Notes: generated by a model not told the origin, from the sequence alone. Counted from the stretch's first letter, positions 8,823 to 19,791 are shown. The stretch: DNA of 64,000 nucleotides from Streptoverticillium olivoreticuli subsp. olivoreticuli (GCF_003391135.1 NZ_CP031455.1:3193001-3257000); one strand, 5' to 3'. Made by a program: numbers and translations.

Positions 8823-10217
8823 TCACCGCTCTCCGGACGGTCGCTTCTTGACGCGCCGTCTCATCGTCTTCCATCTCACCCCAGGCTGCCGCATGGCCAG
8901 CGCCGCCCGCGCACCGGGTTCGTCGCGCGCGAAGGCGATCAGCAGTCCGATGGCGAACATGGTCGGCAGCAGGGCGGACCCTCCGTAGGAGAACAGCGGC
9001 AGGGGGACACCGGCGATCGGCAGCAGGCCGAGCACCGCACCGATGTTGACCACGGCCTGAGCCATGATCCAGGTGGTCACACCTCCCGCGGCGTACCTCA
9101 CGAAGGGGTCCTCCGTGCGTCCGGCCACGCGGATACCCGCATAGCCTAGAGCCGCGAAGAGGGCGAGTACGGACAGCGTCCCCGCCAGACCGAGCTCCTC
9201 GCCGGTGATGGCGAAGATGAAGTCGGTGTGGGGTTCTGGGAGTTCGCCCCATTTCTCCACACTCGCACCGAGGCCGGCACCGAACCAGCCTCCGTTGGCC
9301 AGCGCGTAGATTCCGTGCACCGCCTGCCAGCACTGGTCATTGGTGCCGGGGTCGGTGGCACCGATGCAGGCGAGGCGGGACATCCGGTTGGCACTGGTCT
9401 TGATGAACAGCACCGCGAGCAGGGCGGTGACGCCGAACACCCCGGAGAAGAGCCGGGTGGGGGCTCCCGCGATCCACAGCAGCCCCAGCAGCACCGCGGT
9501 GAGGACGACGGTGGTCCCCATGTCACCGCCCAGCATGATGAGCCCGAGCAGCACGAAGGTGACGGGCACCAGGGGCACGAGCAGGTGCTTCCACTGGGTG
9601 AGCAGCTTCTTGGCCTGTTTGCGGGCGAGCAGGTCGGCGCCCCACAGCACCAGCGCCAGCTTGGCGAACTCGCTGGGCTGCATCTGGAAGGGGCCGCCCA
9701 GGGCGATCCAGTTGGTGTTGCCGTTGATGGTCTCCCCGATGCCGGGCACCTGCACCAGGCAGAGCAGGAAGAGCGACCCGGCGAGCGCGGGATAGGCGAA
9801 GGCCCGCAGCAGCCGCACGGGCATCCGCGCGGCCGCGAGCAGCAGCACGGCGCCGATGGCGGCGGCCAGCAGCTGCTTGCGGAAGAAGAAGCTGGGGGGC
9901 AGGCCGTTCTGCAGCGCCTTGATCTGGGAGGCGGAGTAGACCATCACCAGGCCGAGGACGATGATCAGCAGGGAGCCGCCCAGGACGAGGTAGTACGCCG
10001 TCAGGGGGCGGTCCCAGGCGCGCCTGGCGCGGCCGTGGAGGGTCCGCAGGCCGCCCAGCAGGGTGCCGCGCGGCCGCCGGGGCCCGCCGGGGCCGCCCGT
10101 GCGCCCACGGCCCGCAGCGGGGCGGGGGCGGGCCGTCCCCGCGGGCCGGGAGCGCGCGACGGGGCCGCGCAGCGCCGTCCACGCGCCGGGCGGCCGCGCG
10201 ATGTGATCCGCGTGCAT
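8823..10217 (-). CDS. ftsW: FtsW, SEDS septal peptidoglycan polymerase
   Basis: Polytopic SEDS glycosyltransferase of 464 aa that polymerises lipid II at the septum together with FtsI. A basic, Pro/Arg/Gly-rich cytoplasmic extension covers about 1-75. About ten hydrophobic segments follow, starting at YYLVLGGSLLIIVLGLVMVYSAS. SEDS hallmarks are visible: GGPFQMQPSEFAKLALVLW (about 175-193), the large loop with EKWGELPEPHTDFIFAITGEELG, and GVPLPLFSYGGSALLPTM near the C-terminus. The extension is longer than in E. coli but common in actinobacteria. It lies between murD and murG. Confidence 0.95.
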   Translation of the reverse strand: MHADHIARPPGAWTALRGPVARSRPAGTARPRPAAGRGRTGGPGGPRRPRGTLLGGLRTLHGRARRAWDRPLTAYYLVLGGSLLIIVLGLVMVYSASQIKALQNGLPPSFFFRKQLLAAAIGAVLLLAAARMPVRLLRAFAYPALAGSLFLLCLVQVPGIGETINGNTNWIALGGPFQMQPSEFAKLALVLWGADLLARKQAKKLLTQWKHLLVPLVPVTFVLLGLIMLGGDMGTTVVLTAVLLGLLWIAGAPTRLFSGVFGVTALLAVLFIKTSANRMSRLACIGATDPGTNDQCWQAVHGIYALANGGWFGAGLGASVEKWGELPEPHTDFIFAITGEELGLAGTLSVLALFAALGYAGIRVAGRTEDPFVRYAAGGVTTWIMAQAVVNIGAVLGLLPIAGVPLPLFSYGGSALLPTMFAIGLLIAFARDEPGARAALAMRQPGVRWKTMRRRVKKRPSGER

Positions 10218-10316
10218 CCGGGTGTCCCCTTCGCTGGTCTCCCGCGCCGCCCGGTCACGCCGCCGGAGTCTCCGGTGATTTCCGGGAGATCACCGAGGAC
10301 CTTGGGGACCGTGCGG

Positions 10317-11765
10317 CTACTCGTCCGTGCCGCGGCCCGGCTCCGAGCCGGCCAGGGCCCGGACCGCCTCGGCGAATGCCTCGCCGCGCTTGTTGTAGTT
10401 GACGAACATATCCATCGAGGCGCAGGCCGGGGCCATGAGTACGGTGTCCCCCGGGCCGGCGAGCCGCGCGGCCTCCTGCACCGCCGCGGCCATCGCCCCA
10501 GTGTCGGTCCGGTCGAGGTCGACCACCGGGACATCCGGGGCGTGTCGCGCCAGCGCTTGGGCGATCAGCGCCCGGTCGGCGCCGATGAGGACGACTCCGC
10601 GCAGCCGCTTCGCGGACCTGGCCACGAGGTCGTCGAAGGTGGCGCCCTTGGCGAGGCCGCCCGCGATCCACACGATCGAGTCGTAGGCCGCCAGGGACGC
10701 CTGGGCGGCGTGGGTGTTGGTGGCCTTGGAGTCGTCCACGTAGGCGACGCCGTCGACGTCCGCGACGTGGGCGATGCGGTGGGCGTCCGGCCGGAAGGCG
10801 CGCAGCCCGTCCCGTACGGCCGCGGGCTGGACGCCGAAGGCGCGGGCGAGGGCGGCGGCCGCGAGGGCGTTGGCGATGTTGTGCGGGGCCGCCGGCTTGA
10901 TGTCGGAGACCTCGGCGAGCTCCTGGGCGTTCTTCTGCCGGTCCGCGACGAAGGCCCGGTCGACGAGGATGCCGTCGACGACGCCGAGCATGGACAGGCC
11001 GGGCGGGCCGAGGGTGAAGCCGATCGCGCGGCAGCCCTCCTCGACGTCCGCCTCGCGCACCAGGTGCTCGGTACGGGCGTCGGAGGCGTTGTAGACGCAG
11101 GCGACCTGGTTGCCCTCGTAGATGTGGCCCTTGTCGGCGGCGTACGCCTGCATGGAGCCGTGCCAGTCGAGGTGGTCGGGCGCGAGGTTGAGGACGGCCG
11201 CGGAGTGGGCGCGCACGGAGGGCGCCCAGTGCAGCTGGTAGCTGGAGAGCTCGACGGCGAGGACGTCGTAGGGCTCGTCGGAGAGCACGACGTCGATGAT
11301 CGGCGTGCCGATGTTGCCGACGGCGGCGGTGCGCAGTCCGGCGGCCTCCAGGATGGCGGCGAGCATCTGGACGGTCGTGGTCTTGCCGTTGGTGCCCGTG
11401 ACGGCGAGCCACGGCGCGGCGCCCTCGCCGCGCAGCCGCCAGGCGATCTCGACGTCGCCGACCACGTCGACGCCCGCCCCGGCCGCGGCCGTGAAGAGCG
11501 GGCTGTCGGGCTTCCAGCCCGGCGAGGTGACGACCAGTCCGGTGCCCTCGGGCAGGGTGGTGGCGTCACCGAGACGGACGGTGACGCCCTCCGCCCGGAG
11601 GGCGGCGGCGCGCTCGCGCAGCGCCTCGCTGTCGCCGCCGTCCACGACGGTCACCAGGGCGCCGAGACCGGCCAGGGCGCGGGCGGCGCTGACGCCGCTC
11701 ACGCCGAGGCCGGCGACGGTGATGTGCTTGCCGGTCCAGGCCGTGCTGTTCGGGGCGGGGATCAC
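10317..11765 (-). CDS. murD: MurD, UDP-MurNAc-L-Ala:D-Glu ligase
   Basis: ATP-dependent cytoplasmic Mur ligase of 482 aa that adds D-Glu to UDP-MurNAc-L-Ala. An N-terminal Rossmann segment [21 protein letters not shown] is followed by the ATP-binding loop [14 protein letters not shown], the Mur signature SSYQLHW and the C-terminal ligase domain with [22 protein letters not shown]. The chosen start is the GTG ([10 protein letters not shown]) that overlaps the mraY stop as GTGA. The frame stays open far upstream inside mraY, and an ATG 5 codons earlier (MVGHQ) is the main alternative. Confidence 0.95.
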   Translation of the reverse strand: MIPAPNSTAWTGKHITVAGLGVSGVSAARALAGLGALVTVVDGGDSEALRERAAALRAEGVTVRLGDATTLPEGTGLVVTSPGWKPDSPLFTAAAGAGVDVVGDVEIAWRLRGEGAAPWLAVTGTNGKTTTVQMLAAILEAAGLRTAAVGNIGTPIIDVVLSDEPYDVLAVELSSYQLHWAPSVRAHSAAVLNLAPDHLDWHGSMQAYAADKGHIYEGNQVACVYNASDARTEHLVREADVEEGCRAIGFTLGPPGLSMLGVVDGILVDRAFVADRQKNAQELAEVSDIKPAAPHNIANALAAAALARAFGVQPAAVRDGLRAFRPDAHRIAHVADVDGVAYVDDSKATNTHAAQASLAAYDSIVWIAGGLAKGATFDDLVARSAKRLRGVVLIGADRALIAQALARHAPDVPVVDLDRTDTGAMAAAVQEAARLAGPGDTVLMAPACASMDMFVNYNKRGEAFAEAVRALAGSEPGRGTDE

Positions 11766-12826
11766 TTGATGGCCAACCATCCGGCGTAGAAGATTCCGAG
11801 ACCGACGGCGACGCACAGGCCCTGGATGATCCAGAACCGGACCACCACAAGGACCTCGCTCCACCCCTTGAGTTCGAAGTGGTGCTGGAGCGGGGCCATC
11901 CGGAAGACGCGCTTCCCGGTCATCCGGAAGGAGCCGACCTGGATGACCACGGACATGGTGATCAGGACGAACAGGCCGCCGAGGAGGGCCAGCAGCAGCT
12001 CGGTGCGGGAGCAGATGGCCAGTCCCGCCAGCGCGCCGCCGAGGGCGAGCGAGCCGGTGTCGCCCATGAAGATCTTGGCGGGCGAGGTGTTCCACCACAG
12101 GAAGCCGAAGCAGGAGCCCATCAGGGCCGAGGCGACCACGGCGAGGTCGAGCGGGTCGCGCACCTCGTAGCAGGCGGCGCCGGCGGTCAGCGGGTTGCCG
12201 CAGGACTGGCCGTGCTGCCAGGTGCCGATGAAGACGTAGGCGCCGAAGACCATCACGGACGCGCCGGTGGCGAGGCCGTCGAGGCCGTCGGTGAGGTTCA
12301 CGCCGTTCGACATCGCGAGGATCATGAACAGCGCCCAGACGACGAAGATGACCGGGCCGACCGACCAGCCGAAGTCCTGGGTGAAGGAGAGCCGGGTGGA
12401 GGCCGGGGTCTGGCCGCGGGTGTCCGCGAACTGGAGCGCCAGCACGGCGAAGGCGATGCCGACGATCAGCTGTCCGGCCATCTTGGCCTTGGCGCGCAGG
12501 CCCAGGCTCCGCTGCTTGACGATCTTGATGTAGTCGTCGAGGAAGCCGACGAGGCCCATGCCCGCCGTCAGGAACAGCACCAGCAGGCCCGACGTCGTCG
12601 GCTCCTTGCTGGTGATGACCTTGGTGACGGCGTACGCGATGAGCGTGGCCAGGATGAAGGCGATGCCACCCATGGTGGGCGTGCCCTTCTTCCCGGCGTG
12701 GCCGCGCGGGCCGTCGTCACGGATGAACTGGCCGTAGCCCTTGCGGGCCAGGAACTTGATCAGCAGCGGGGTGCCGACCAGGGTCAGGACGAGACCGATG
12801 ACACCCGCGAAGAGGATCTGGTTCAT
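11762..12826 (-). CDS. mraY: MraY, phospho-MurNAc-pentapeptide translocase
   Basis: Integral membrane enzyme of 354 aa with about ten helices. It transfers phospho-MurNAc-pentapeptide from UDP to undecaprenyl phosphate, giving lipid I. Catalytic motifs are present: [10 protein letters not shown] (about residues 95-104, the Asp pair) and [16 protein letters not shown] (about 193-208). The [10 protein letters not shown] motif is near the C-terminus. Its start shares one base with the murF stop (TGATG), and its stop overlaps the murD GTG, so murF-mraY-murD are translationally coupled. Confidence 0.97.
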   Translation of the reverse strand: MNQILFAGVIGLVLTLVGTPLLIKFLARKGYGQFIRDDGPRGHAGKKGTPTMGGIAFILATLIAYAVTKVITSKEPTTSGLLVLFLTAGMGLVGFLDDYIKIVKQRSLGLRAKAKMAGQLIVGIAFAVLALQFADTRGQTPASTRLSFTQDFGWSVGPVIFVVWALFMILAMSNGVNLTDGLDGLATGASVMVFGAYVFIGTWQHGQSCGNPLTAGAACYEVRDPLDLAVVASALMGSCFGFLWWNTSPAKIFMGDTGSLALGGALAGLAICSRTELLLALLGGLFVLITMSVVIQVGSFRMTGKRVFRMAPLQHHFELKGWSEVLVVVRFWIIQGLCVAVGLGIFYAGWLAIK

Positions 12827-14247
12827 CAGCGGGCACCCTCGCCCTCGCCCGCGAGCAGCGCTTGGGCGACCCGCTCGAGACCGGCCGACCTGGACGCCTT
12901 CAACAGCACGACGTCACCCGGGCGCAGCTCGCTGCGCAACAGGTCGACCGCCGCCTGCACGTCGGACACGTGCACCGACTCCTCACCCCACGAACCCTCG
13001 TTATAGGCGCCCATCTGCAGCCAGGCCGCTTCCCTGCCCCCGACTGCCACGAGCTTGCTGACGTTGAGCCGGACGGCGAGCCGTCCGACCGCGTCGTGCT
13101 CGGCGAGCGCGTCGTCACCGAGCTCGGCCATCTGACCGAGCACGGCCCACGTGCGGCCCCCCTTCGCCGTGGCGGCCTGTCCCATGGCGGCCAGCGCGCG
13201 CAGCGCGGCTCGCATGGATTCGGGGTTCGCGTTGTAGGCGTCGTTGACGATCGTCACGCCGTCCGCACGCTCGGTGACCTCCATCCGCCAGCGGGAGAGC
13301 TGGCCCGCCCCGGAGAGCGCGGTGGCGATCTCCTGTGCGGGCATGCCCAGCTCATGGGCGACGGCGGCGGCGGCGAGCGCGTTCGACACGTGGTGCTCAC
13401 CGTACAGCCGCATGGTCACGTCCCCGCACCCGGTGGGTGTGTGAAGCGTGAAGGCGGGCTGTCCGGTCGCGGTGAGGCGGACGTCCTCGGCGCGGATGTC
13501 CGCGTCGGCGGCCTCGCCGAAGAGGACGATGCGGGCCTTGGTACGGCTGCTCATGGCGCGGACCAGCGGGTCGTCGGCGTTGAGGACGGCGACGCCGCCC
13601 TCCTCGGCCGTCGGCAGCACCTCGACCAGCTCGCCCTTGGCCCGGGCGATCTGCTCGCGGCCGCCGAACTCGCCGATGTGGGCGGTGCCGACGTTGAGGA
13701 CGAGTCCGATGCGCGGTGGGGTGAGCTCGGCGAGGTAGCGGATGTGGCCGATGCCGCGGGCGCCCATCTCCAGGACGAGGTGGCGGGTGTCCTCGTCCGC
13801 GCGCAGCGCGGTGAGCGGCAGGCCGATCTCGTTGTTGAAGTTGCCGGGCGGGCCGACGGTGGGGCCGAGGCGCTCCAGGAGCTGTGCGATGAGGTCCTTG
13901 GTGCTGGTCTTGCCCGCGGAGCCGGTGAGCGCGACGACGGTGGCGTCGAGCCGCTCGACGACGGCGCGCGCGAGCGTGCCCAGGGCGGTCACCACGTCGT
14001 CGACGACGATGGCGGGGACGCCGACGGGCCGGGCGGCCAGCACGGCCACGGCGCCCGCGGCGACGGCGCGCTCGGCGTAGTCGTGGCCGTCGACGTTGTC
14101 CCCGGGCAGGGCGGCGAAGAGGCTGCCGGGCCGTACCTCACGGGAGTCGATCACGACCGGGCCGTCGGCCGTGCGGCCCGGGTCCGGTATGTCGTGCTGC
14201 TGCCCGCCGACAATGGCGGCGATCTCGGCGAGGGACAGAGCGATCAC
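12826..14247 (-). CDS. murF: MurF, D-Ala-D-Ala adding ligase
   Basis: Mur ligase of 473 aa that joins D-Ala-D-Ala to the UDP-MurNAc tripeptide. The N-terminal substrate domain includes [33 protein letters not shown]. The ATP loop is [19 protein letters not shown] (about residues 109-127). [12 protein letters not shown] and the C-terminal [15 protein letters not shown] segment are strong MurF markers. Length is typical. It begins 65 nt after murE and shares a base with mraY. Confidence 0.96.
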   Translation of the reverse strand: MIALSLAEIAAIVGGQQHDIPDPGRTADGPVVIDSREVRPGSLFAALPGDNVDGHDYAERAVAAGAVAVLAARPVGVPAIVVDDVVTALGTLARAVVERLDATVVALTGSAGKTSTKDLIAQLLERLGPTVGPPGNFNNEIGLPLTALRADEDTRHLVLEMGARGIGHIRYLAELTPPRIGLVLNVGTAHIGEFGGREQIARAKGELVEVLPTAEEGGVAVLNADDPLVRAMSSRTKARIVLFGEAADADIRAEDVRLTATGQPAFTLHTPTGCGDVTMRLYGEHHVSNALAAAAVAHELGMPAQEIATALSGAGQLSRWRMEVTERADGVTIVNDAYNANPESMRAALRALAAMGQAATAKGGRTWAVLGQMAELGDDALAEHDAVGRLAVRLNVSKLVAVGGREAAWLQMGAYNEGSWGEESVHVSDVQAAVDLLRSELRPGDVVLLKASRSAGLERVAQALLAGEGEGAR

Positions 14248-14312
14248 TGGGAATTACCTCCGTCCGTTCGGGAGTGCTGCCGGGGGGAGGGTTGTGCGCG
14301 CATGGCGGTCTG

Positions 14313-16013
14313 TCATCCCTGGTCGTTCCGGTGCGTGTGGGCCGCGGCGCGGCGCTCGATGGCCTCGCGCAGCACCAGGCGGTCGTCGAAGGGACGGACG
14401 ACTCCGGCGATGTCCTGGCCCTGTTCGTGGCCCTTGCCGAGGACGACGACGGTGTCGCCGGGTTCGGCCCGGGCGACCGCGGCGGCGATGGCGTCGGCCC
14501 GCTCCTCCGCGAGGAGGACCGTGCCGCGCTCGTGGGCGGGCACCTCGGCGGCGCCCGCGAGCATGGTGGCGAGGATCGCGAGGGGATCCTCGGAGCGGGG
14601 GTTGTCGGAGGTCAGCACGGCGGTGTCGGCGAGCCGGGCCAGCGCGGCGCCCATGGGGGCGCGCTTGGTGGTGTCGCGGTCGCCGCCGCAGCCGAGTACG
14701 GCGTGGACGCGGCCGGTGCCGACCTTGCGCAGGGCGCGGAGAACCGATTCGACGGCGTCCGTCTTGTGCGCGTAGTCGACGACGGCGAGGTAGGGCTGGC
14801 CCGCGTCGACGCGCTCCAGGCGGCCGGGGACGCCGGGGACGGCGGCGACGCCGTCGGCGGCGGCCTGCGGGTCGACCCCGGCGGCGACGAGGGCGGTGAC
14901 GGCCGCGAGGGCGTTGGCGACGTTGAACGGGCCGGCCAGCGGGGACCGGGCCCGTACGGACTCGCCGTTCGGCCCGAGGACGGTGAAGACCGAGTCGAAC
15001 GGGCCGATCTCGACATCCGCCGCGCGCCAGTCGGCGTCGGGGTGGCCCTCGGCGGAGAAGGTGACGACGGGCACCTCGGAGACGCCGTCGGCGAGCCTGC
15101 GGCCGTACTCGTCGTCGAGGTTGACGACGCCGGCGCGGCTGCGGGCCTTGGTGAAGAGCTCCGCCTTGGCCTGGAAGTAGTCCTCCATGCCGGAGTGGAA
15201 CTCCATGTGCTCCGGGCTGAGGTTGTTGAAGACCGCGACGTCGAAGACGCAGCCGTCGACCCGGCCGAGCCGCAGTGCGTGGCTGGAGACCTCCATGGCG
15301 ACCGAGCGGACGCCGCGCTCGCGCATCACCGCGAAGAGCGCCTGGAGGTCGGTGGCCTCGGGCGTGGTGCGCTCGGACTTGATGCGCTCGTCACCGATGC
15401 GCGACTCCACCGTGCCGATGAGGCCGGTGAGGCCGCCGAGGGCCTTGAGCCCGCCTTCGATGAGGTACGCGGTGGTGGTCTTGCCCGAGGTGCCGGTGAT
15501 CCCGATCTGGAGCAGGTCGTGGCCCGGCTGTCCGTAGATCGTGGCGGCGAGCTCACCCATCCGGCCGCGCGGGTCGTCCACGGTGAGGACGGGCAGGCCG
15601 GTGGCGGCGGCGCGCCCTGCGCCCGCCGGGTCGGTCAGCACCGCGGCGGCGCCGAGGCCGGCGGCCTGGGCGGCGAAGTCCGCGCCGTGGAAGCGGGCGC
15701 CGGGCAGGGCGGCGTAGACGTCGCCCGGCCGCACGGCCCGCGAGTCGTGGGTGATGCCGGTGACGGCTTCGCCCTGGACTGCGGGAGCGGGGATGCCCAG
15801 CTGACCGGCCAGCTCCGCGAGGGGCACGGGGCGGACCTGGGTGGGGCGGGGCGCTCCCGGCTGTACGGGCTGTACGGCGGGGGCGTCCTTGGGGCTGGTG
15901 TGGGACTGATCAGCGTGGGGCACGGCGGTGAGCGTACCGGGCGCACCCGCTCCGTCGCGAAGCGAGGGGCGCACCGCGCCGCGGTTCCCGGGATCCGGAG
16001 TGATCGTCGTCAC
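14313..16013 (-). CDS. murE: MurE, UDP-MurNAc-tripeptide synthetase
   Basis: Mur ligase of 566 aa that adds the third peptide residue; in Streptomyces this is LL-diaminopimelate. ATP loop: GITGTSGKTTTAYLIEGGLKAL. The amino-acid pocket motif is DNPRSEDPLAI; DNPR belongs to DAP-adding enzymes rather than Lys-adding ones. The first 60 or so residues (to about VRPVPLAELAGQLG) are a Pro/Gly-rich extension. The GTG start at 16013 was taken; a later GTG (VPHADQSHT) cannot be excluded. It follows ftsI by 13 nt. Confidence 0.94.
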   Translation of the reverse strand: MTTITPDPGNRGAVRPSLRDGAGAPGTLTAVPHADQSHTSPKDAPAVQPVQPGAPRPTQVRPVPLAELAGQLGIPAPAVQGEAVTGITHDSRAVRPGDVYAALPGARFHGADFAAQAAGLGAAAVLTDPAGAGRAAATGLPVLTVDDPRGRMGELAATIYGQPGHDLLQIGITGTSGKTTTAYLIEGGLKALGGLTGLIGTVESRIGDERIKSERTTPEATDLQALFAVMRERGVRSVAMEVSSHALRLGRVDGCVFDVAVFNNLSPEHMEFHSGMEDYFQAKAELFTKARSRAGVVNLDDEYGRRLADGVSEVPVVTFSAEGHPDADWRAADVEIGPFDSVFTVLGPNGESVRARSPLAGPFNVANALAAVTALVAAGVDPQAAADGVAAVPGVPGRLERVDAGQPYLAVVDYAHKTDAVESVLRALRKVGTGRVHAVLGCGGDRDTTKRAPMGAALARLADTAVLTSDNPRSEDPLAILATMLAGAAEVPAHERGTVLLAEERADAIAAAVARAEPGDTVVVLGKGHEQGQDIAGVVRPFDDRLVLREAIERRAAAHTHRNDQG

Positions 16014-16026
16014 GGCCTGCTCCGGG

Positions 16027-17955
16027 TCACTGGCCGTCGTAGCTCACCGGCAGCCGCGGGGGCTCGGTGCCGGACGGCGGTACCTGGAGGGTCTTGAGCG
16101 CGAACTCCATGACCTGCTTGAAGACGGGGCCGCAGATCTGGCCGCCGAAGTAACTGCCCTTGGTGGGGTTCTGGATGGCGCAGTAGACGGTGATCCGGGG
16201 CTGGTCGGCGGGGGCGAAGCCGGCGAAGGAGGCGGTGTAGCCGTGGTAGCGGCCGGTGTGCGGGTCCACCCGGTTGGAGGTGCCGGTCTTGCCCGCGACG
16301 CGGTAGCCGGGGATCTTCGCCTTGGTTCCGGTGCCCTCCCGGTCGTCGACGACGGACTCCAGCATGGTGGCGAGCTCCCGGGCGGTCTTCTCGCTGACGA
16401 CGCGGGTCCGCTGCGGGGCCGGGGCGGGGGCGAAGCGGCCGTCGGGGCCCTTGGTGCCGCGGACGAGGGTGGGCTGGATGCGCTGCCCGCCGCCCGCGAT
16501 CGTGGAGTAGACGGAGGCGGCCTGCACGGCGTTCAGGGACAGGCCCTGGCCGAAGGGGATCGTGTACTGCTGGGATTCGCTCCACTTGCCCGGCTTCGCC
16601 AGGATTCCGGAGGTCTCGCCGGGGAAGCCGAGGCCGGTGGGCGCCCCGATGCCGAACTTCCGCAGGTAGGAGTCGAGGACCTCGTTGGCCTGCGGCCGGG
16701 TGGCGCCGAGCCGCTCGGCGGCGAGGATCGTGCCGATGTTGCTGGACTTGGCGAGCACCCCGTTGAGGGTGAGGTGCCAGGTGGCGTGGTCGATGTCGTC
16801 GGCGAAGGACCGGTCGGCGCGCAGCAGCCGGTTCGGGACCTCCACCCGGGTCTCCGGGGTGGCCTTGTCCTCCTCCAGGACGGCCGCCATGGTCATCACC
16901 TTGCTGACGCTGCCCGGTTCGTAGGCGTCCTGGAGCGCGGCGTTGCCGAGGGCGCCGCTGTCGGCGTGGGCGAGGTCGTTGGGGTCGTAGCCGGGGGCGT
17001 TGGCCATGGCCAGGACCTCGCCGGTGCGGGTGTCCTGGACGACGACGTAGCCGCGGTCCGCCTGCGACTCCTGCACCTGCTGGGTGATGGCGCTCTGGGC
17101 GGCCCACTGGATGTCCCGGTCGATGGTCAGCTCGATGTCGGAGCCGGGCACGGCGGGCTGTTCCTTGACGTCCCCGGTGGGCACCTGGCGGCCGCCGGAC
17201 TGGGCGTAGACGAGCTTGCCGTCCCGGCCCGCGAGCGCCTTGTCGAGCTGTGCCTCGACACCGCCGCCGCCCCGGCCCTCGGAGTTGACGAAGCCCAGTA
17301 TCCCGGCGGCGAGGTCGCCGTTGGGGTAGACGCGCTTGCTGTGGGGTTCGCGGTTGATGCCCGCGAGGACGTCGGCGCCCTTCTTCTTCGCCGCCTTCTG
17401 CGCGGAGGTCTTCTTCAGCTCCTTGATCCGGTTCCAGACCTGGGGGCTCTGCCGGCGGGCGAGGACGACGTACTTCGAGCGGGGGTTGGCGGTGAGCTTC
17501 TGCTCCAGGACGGCGGGCCGCTCGTCGAGTACGGGGGCGAGCAGCCCGGCGGCCTTCCGGGCGGCGCCGTCGGCCTTGATCCGCTCGGGGGTCAGCAGGT
17601 CGGGGGCGGCGGTGATGTCGTACGCGTCGACGGTGGTGGCCAGGTCCACCCCGGTGCGGTCGGTGATGGTGCCGCGCTCGGCGGCGAGGGTGACCGGGAT
17701 GTAGCGGTTGACGTTGGCCCGGGCCGCGTACGCGCTCGCGTCGACGGCCTGCACCTGCAGGAGCCGCACGGTGAAGGCCAGCAGGACGAGGGTGAGCCCG
17801 AAGCCGACCAGCCGCAGCCGGGGCCGCGGGCTGCCGAGCCGCAGGGACTGCGCCCCGGGGCGGGGCGGGCGGGCGGCGGGCCGGGCGGGGCCGGGCACGC
17901 TCCGGCGGGCGGCGCCGGACTGCCGGGGCGGTCTGGGGGCCTTGGGGGCGGTCAT
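16027..17955 (-). CDS. ftsI: FtsI/PbpB, septal transpeptidase (class B PBP)
   Basis: Penicillin-binding protein of 642 aa that cross-links septal peptidoglycan. A basic Pro-rich cytoplasmic tail (1-46) is followed by one transmembrane helix (about 47-67) and the PBP dimerisation domain (RGTITDRTGVDLA at 94). The transpeptidase domain has all three motifs: SVSK with catalytic S349 and K352, SSN at 404-406, and KTG at 556-558. Length and layout match actinobacterial PbpB. It follows ftsL by 78 nt. Confidence 0.95.
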   Translation of the reverse strand: MTAPKAPRPPRQSGAARRSVPGPARPAARPPRPGAQSLRLGSPRPRLRLVGFGLTLVLLAFTVRLLQVQAVDASAYAARANVNRYIPVTLAAERGTITDRTGVDLATTVDAYDITAAPDLLTPERIKADGAARKAAGLLAPVLDERPAVLEQKLTANPRSKYVVLARRQSPQVWNRIKELKKTSAQKAAKKKGADVLAGINREPHSKRVYPNGDLAAGILGFVNSEGRGGGGVEAQLDKALAGRDGKLVYAQSGGRQVPTGDVKEQPAVPGSDIELTIDRDIQWAAQSAITQQVQESQADRGYVVVQDTRTGEVLAMANAPGYDPNDLAHADSGALGNAALQDAYEPGSVSKVMTMAAVLEEDKATPETRVEVPNRLLRADRSFADDIDHATWHLTLNGVLAKSSNIGTILAAERLGATRPQANEVLDSYLRKFGIGAPTGLGFPGETSGILAKPGKWSESQQYTIPFGQGLSLNAVQAASVYSTIAGGGQRIQPTLVRGTKGPDGRFAPAPAPQRTRVVSEKTARELATMLESVVDDREGTGTKAKIPGYRVAGKTGTSNRVDPHTGRYHGYTASFAGFAPADQPRITVYCAIQNPTKGSYFGGQICGPVFKQVMEFALKTLQVPPSGTEPPRLPVSYDGQ

Positions 17956-18033
17956 GACGCACCGGCCGCGGCTCGGGCCCGCGGGAGGTGCGGGAAGCTC
18001 GGGGGCAGGGCCCCGGAGGAAAGCGGCACAGCG

Positions 18034-18612
18034 TCACCTGCCGGTGGTCGGAGCGGTCTTCTCTGCCGTACGGGCGAGGGGCACGAGCAGGGGCCCGGTG
18101 CCGGTGAGATACGGGACGTGCGGCAGCGCGTCCGGGCCGGCGGCCGGGGCGGCCGGGACACCGGTGCCGGGCGGCAGGCCGGGGGCGGGGACGGCGGCCG
18201 GTGCGGGCCGGGACGCGGGGGCCAGCTGGGTGGTGAGGTTCGCGGCGTCCTCCTGGCCGGCCGGGGCCGGCGAGCCGCGGACGGTGCCGTCGGGGCTGAG
18301 GAAGGCGGGGCTGCCGCCGGGGATCATGCCGAGCTTGCGGGCCTGGCGCTCCAGGGCGTCCGGGGCGGCGAGCCGGTCGACCTCCTGCTGGAGCGCCTGC
18401 TGCTCGTCGGTGAGCTCGGTGGTCTTGCGCTGGAGCTTGGTGAGCTCGAAGGAGCCCTGGTTGAGCGCGGAGTTGAGGACCAGCAGCGAGATCAGCCCGG
18501 AGCCGAGCAGCACCACCACGAGGAAGACGAACGGGGTGCGCTTCGCCCCGGCCGGGCCCGCTGCCCGCAGCCGGCCGAGCCGGGTGCCCCGGCCGCGGGC
18601 GGCGGGCGTCAT
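18034..18612 (-). CDS. ftsL: FtsL-like septum protein
   Basis: Bitopic protein of 192 aa. A short basic cytoplasmic part is followed by one transmembrane helix ([21 protein letters not shown], about 26-46). A leucine-zipper-like coiled coil follows (about 50-90, with [20 protein letters not shown]), then the conserved [21 protein letters not shown] segment. The rest (about 115-192) is a disordered Ala/Pro tail. FtsL activates FtsWI together with FtsQ and a DivIC/FtsB partner, which is not in this window. The ATG overlaps the rsmH stop (ATGA). Confidence 0.9.
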   Translation of the reverse strand: MTPAARGRGTRLGRLRAAGPAGAKRTPFVFLVVVLLGSGLISLLVLNSALNQGSFELTKLQRKTTELTDEQQALQQEVDRLAAPDALERQARKLGMIPGGSPAFLSPDGTVRGSPAPAGQEDAANLTTQLAPASRPAPAAVPAPGLPPGTGVPAAPAAGPDALPHVPYLTGTGPLLVPLARTAEKTAPTTGR

Positions 18613-19568
18613 GGGGCGTCCTCCCGGATGCGTTCGGCGCCCCGCAGCCGGGCGGGGGCGGCCCGCCGGTTCTCGGCGACCTCCTCCTCGGTCGGCAGCT
18701 CCGCGCCGCGGGTGAGCAGCTTCAGGCGGGGCTGGTAGCGCTCGGGGACCACGGGCAGCCCGGGGGGCGCGGTGTTGGCGGCGCCGGCCGCGAAGACCTG
18801 CTTGACGATCCGGTCCTCCAGCGACTGGTAGGAGAGCACGGCGATCCGCCCGCCGACCGCGAGGGCCGCGACGGCGGCCGGGATGGCCTGCTCGACGCTG
18901 GCCAGCTCGGCGTTGACCTCGATCCGCAGGGCCTGGAAGGTGCGCTTGGCGGGGTTGCCGCCGGTGCGCTTGGCGGCCTGCGGCAGCGAGTCGCGGATCA
19001 GCTCGACGAGCCGGGCGCTGTTGCTGAACGGCTCCTTCTCGCGCTCCCGGACGATGGCCGAGACGATCCGCTTGGCCTGCTTCTCCTCGCCGTACGCGCG
19101 CAGGATGCGCACCAGTTCGCCGGGCGCGTAGGTGTTGAGGACCTCGGCGGCGCTGATGCCGGCCGTCTGGTCCATGCGCATGTCCAGCGGCGCGTCCTGC
19201 GCGTAGGCGAAGCCGCGGTCGGCCTCGTCGAGCTGCATGGAGGAGACGCCGAGGTCGAAGAGGACGCCCTGGACCTTGGGGATGCCGAGCCGCTCCAGCA
19301 CCTCGGGCAGCTCGTGGTAGACGGCGCGGACCAGGGTGGCGCGGTCGCCGTAGGGGGCCAGCCGCTCCCCGGCGAGGGCGAGGGCGGTGGGGTCGCGGTC
19401 GAGGGCGACGAGCCGGGCCTCGGGGAACCGCGCGAGCAGCGCCTCGCTGTGCCCGCCGGCGCCCAGGGTGCAGTCGACGACGACGGCGCCGGGCCCGGTG
19501 AGGGCGGGAGCGAGCATGTCCAGGCAGCGCTGGAGCATGACGGGGACGTGTCGCGCGTTGCTGCTCAT
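18609..19568 (-). CDS. rsmH: RsmH (MraW), 16S rRNA C1402 N4-methyltransferase
   Basis: SAM-dependent enzyme of 319 aa that methylates N4 of C1402 in the 30S P site. [13 protein letters not shown] at the start is the family opening. The SAM loop is [15 protein letters not shown] (about 29-43), then [33 protein letters not shown]. The start ([10 protein letters not shown]) was chosen because AGAAGGG lies 5 nt upstream; the frame stays open 32 codons further but that part is low-complexity. It is the first gene of the minus-strand dcw cluster. Confidence 0.95.
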   Translation of the reverse strand: MSSNARHVPVMLQRCLDMLAPALTGPGAVVVDCTLGAGGHSEALLARFPEARLVALDRDPTALALAGERLAPYGDRATLVRAVYHELPEVLERLGIPKVQGVLFDLGVSSMQLDEADRGFAYAQDAPLDMRMDQTAGISAAEVLNTYAPGELVRILRAYGEEKQAKRIVSAIVREREKEPFSNSARLVELIRDSLPQAAKRTGGNPAKRTFQALRIEVNAELASVEQAIPAAVAALAVGGRIAVLSYQSLEDRIVKQVFAAGAANTAPPGLPVVPERYQPRLKLLTRGAELPTEEEVAENRRAAPARLRGAERIREDAP

Positions 19569-19766
19569 GCGCCCTTCTGAGATTCGGCGGGCCCGGGTGC
19601 GGGCACGGGCGTACGCACCGCCGGGTCCCCGCCCGCCCCAAGGGGAAGCGGCCGGATCCGGCACCGGGGAAGTGGCGCCGGGCGACCGGGGAGCGGGAGG
19701 AGGCCGAGAGGTACGTACGCGTCGCGCCGTTGCGGGTATTCGGTTCCAAGGGGAGCGTCAGGCCTC

Positions 19767-19791
19767 CCACTTCGCGCCACTTTAGTCCACT
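19767..19791 (-). promoter_or_regulatory. Triple AGTGG boxes, MraZ-type operator
   Basis: CCACT occurs at 19767, 19777 and 19787, that is AGTGG three times with exact 10-bp period on the rsmH strand. MraZ operators in other bacteria are three or four GTGG/TGGG-type pentamers with 5-nt spacers in front of the mraZ-rsmH operon. The boxes lie in the spacer, across the -10 and at the start point of the promoter, a repressing geometry. No mraZ gene is in the window. Confidence 0.55.

Noticed and set aside
9228..11789. An 853-codon open frame on the + strand opposite ftsW and murD
   Set aside because: It is the GC-rich shadow of the minus-strand genes: no conserved motif, Gly/Glu/Arg-rich composition. 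ftsW and murD are certain.
15928..18738. A 936-codon + strand open frame opposite ftsI and ftsL
   Set aside because: Low-complexity Gly/Leu/Val/Asp translation without domains; explained by third-position GC of ftsI and ftsL on the other strand.
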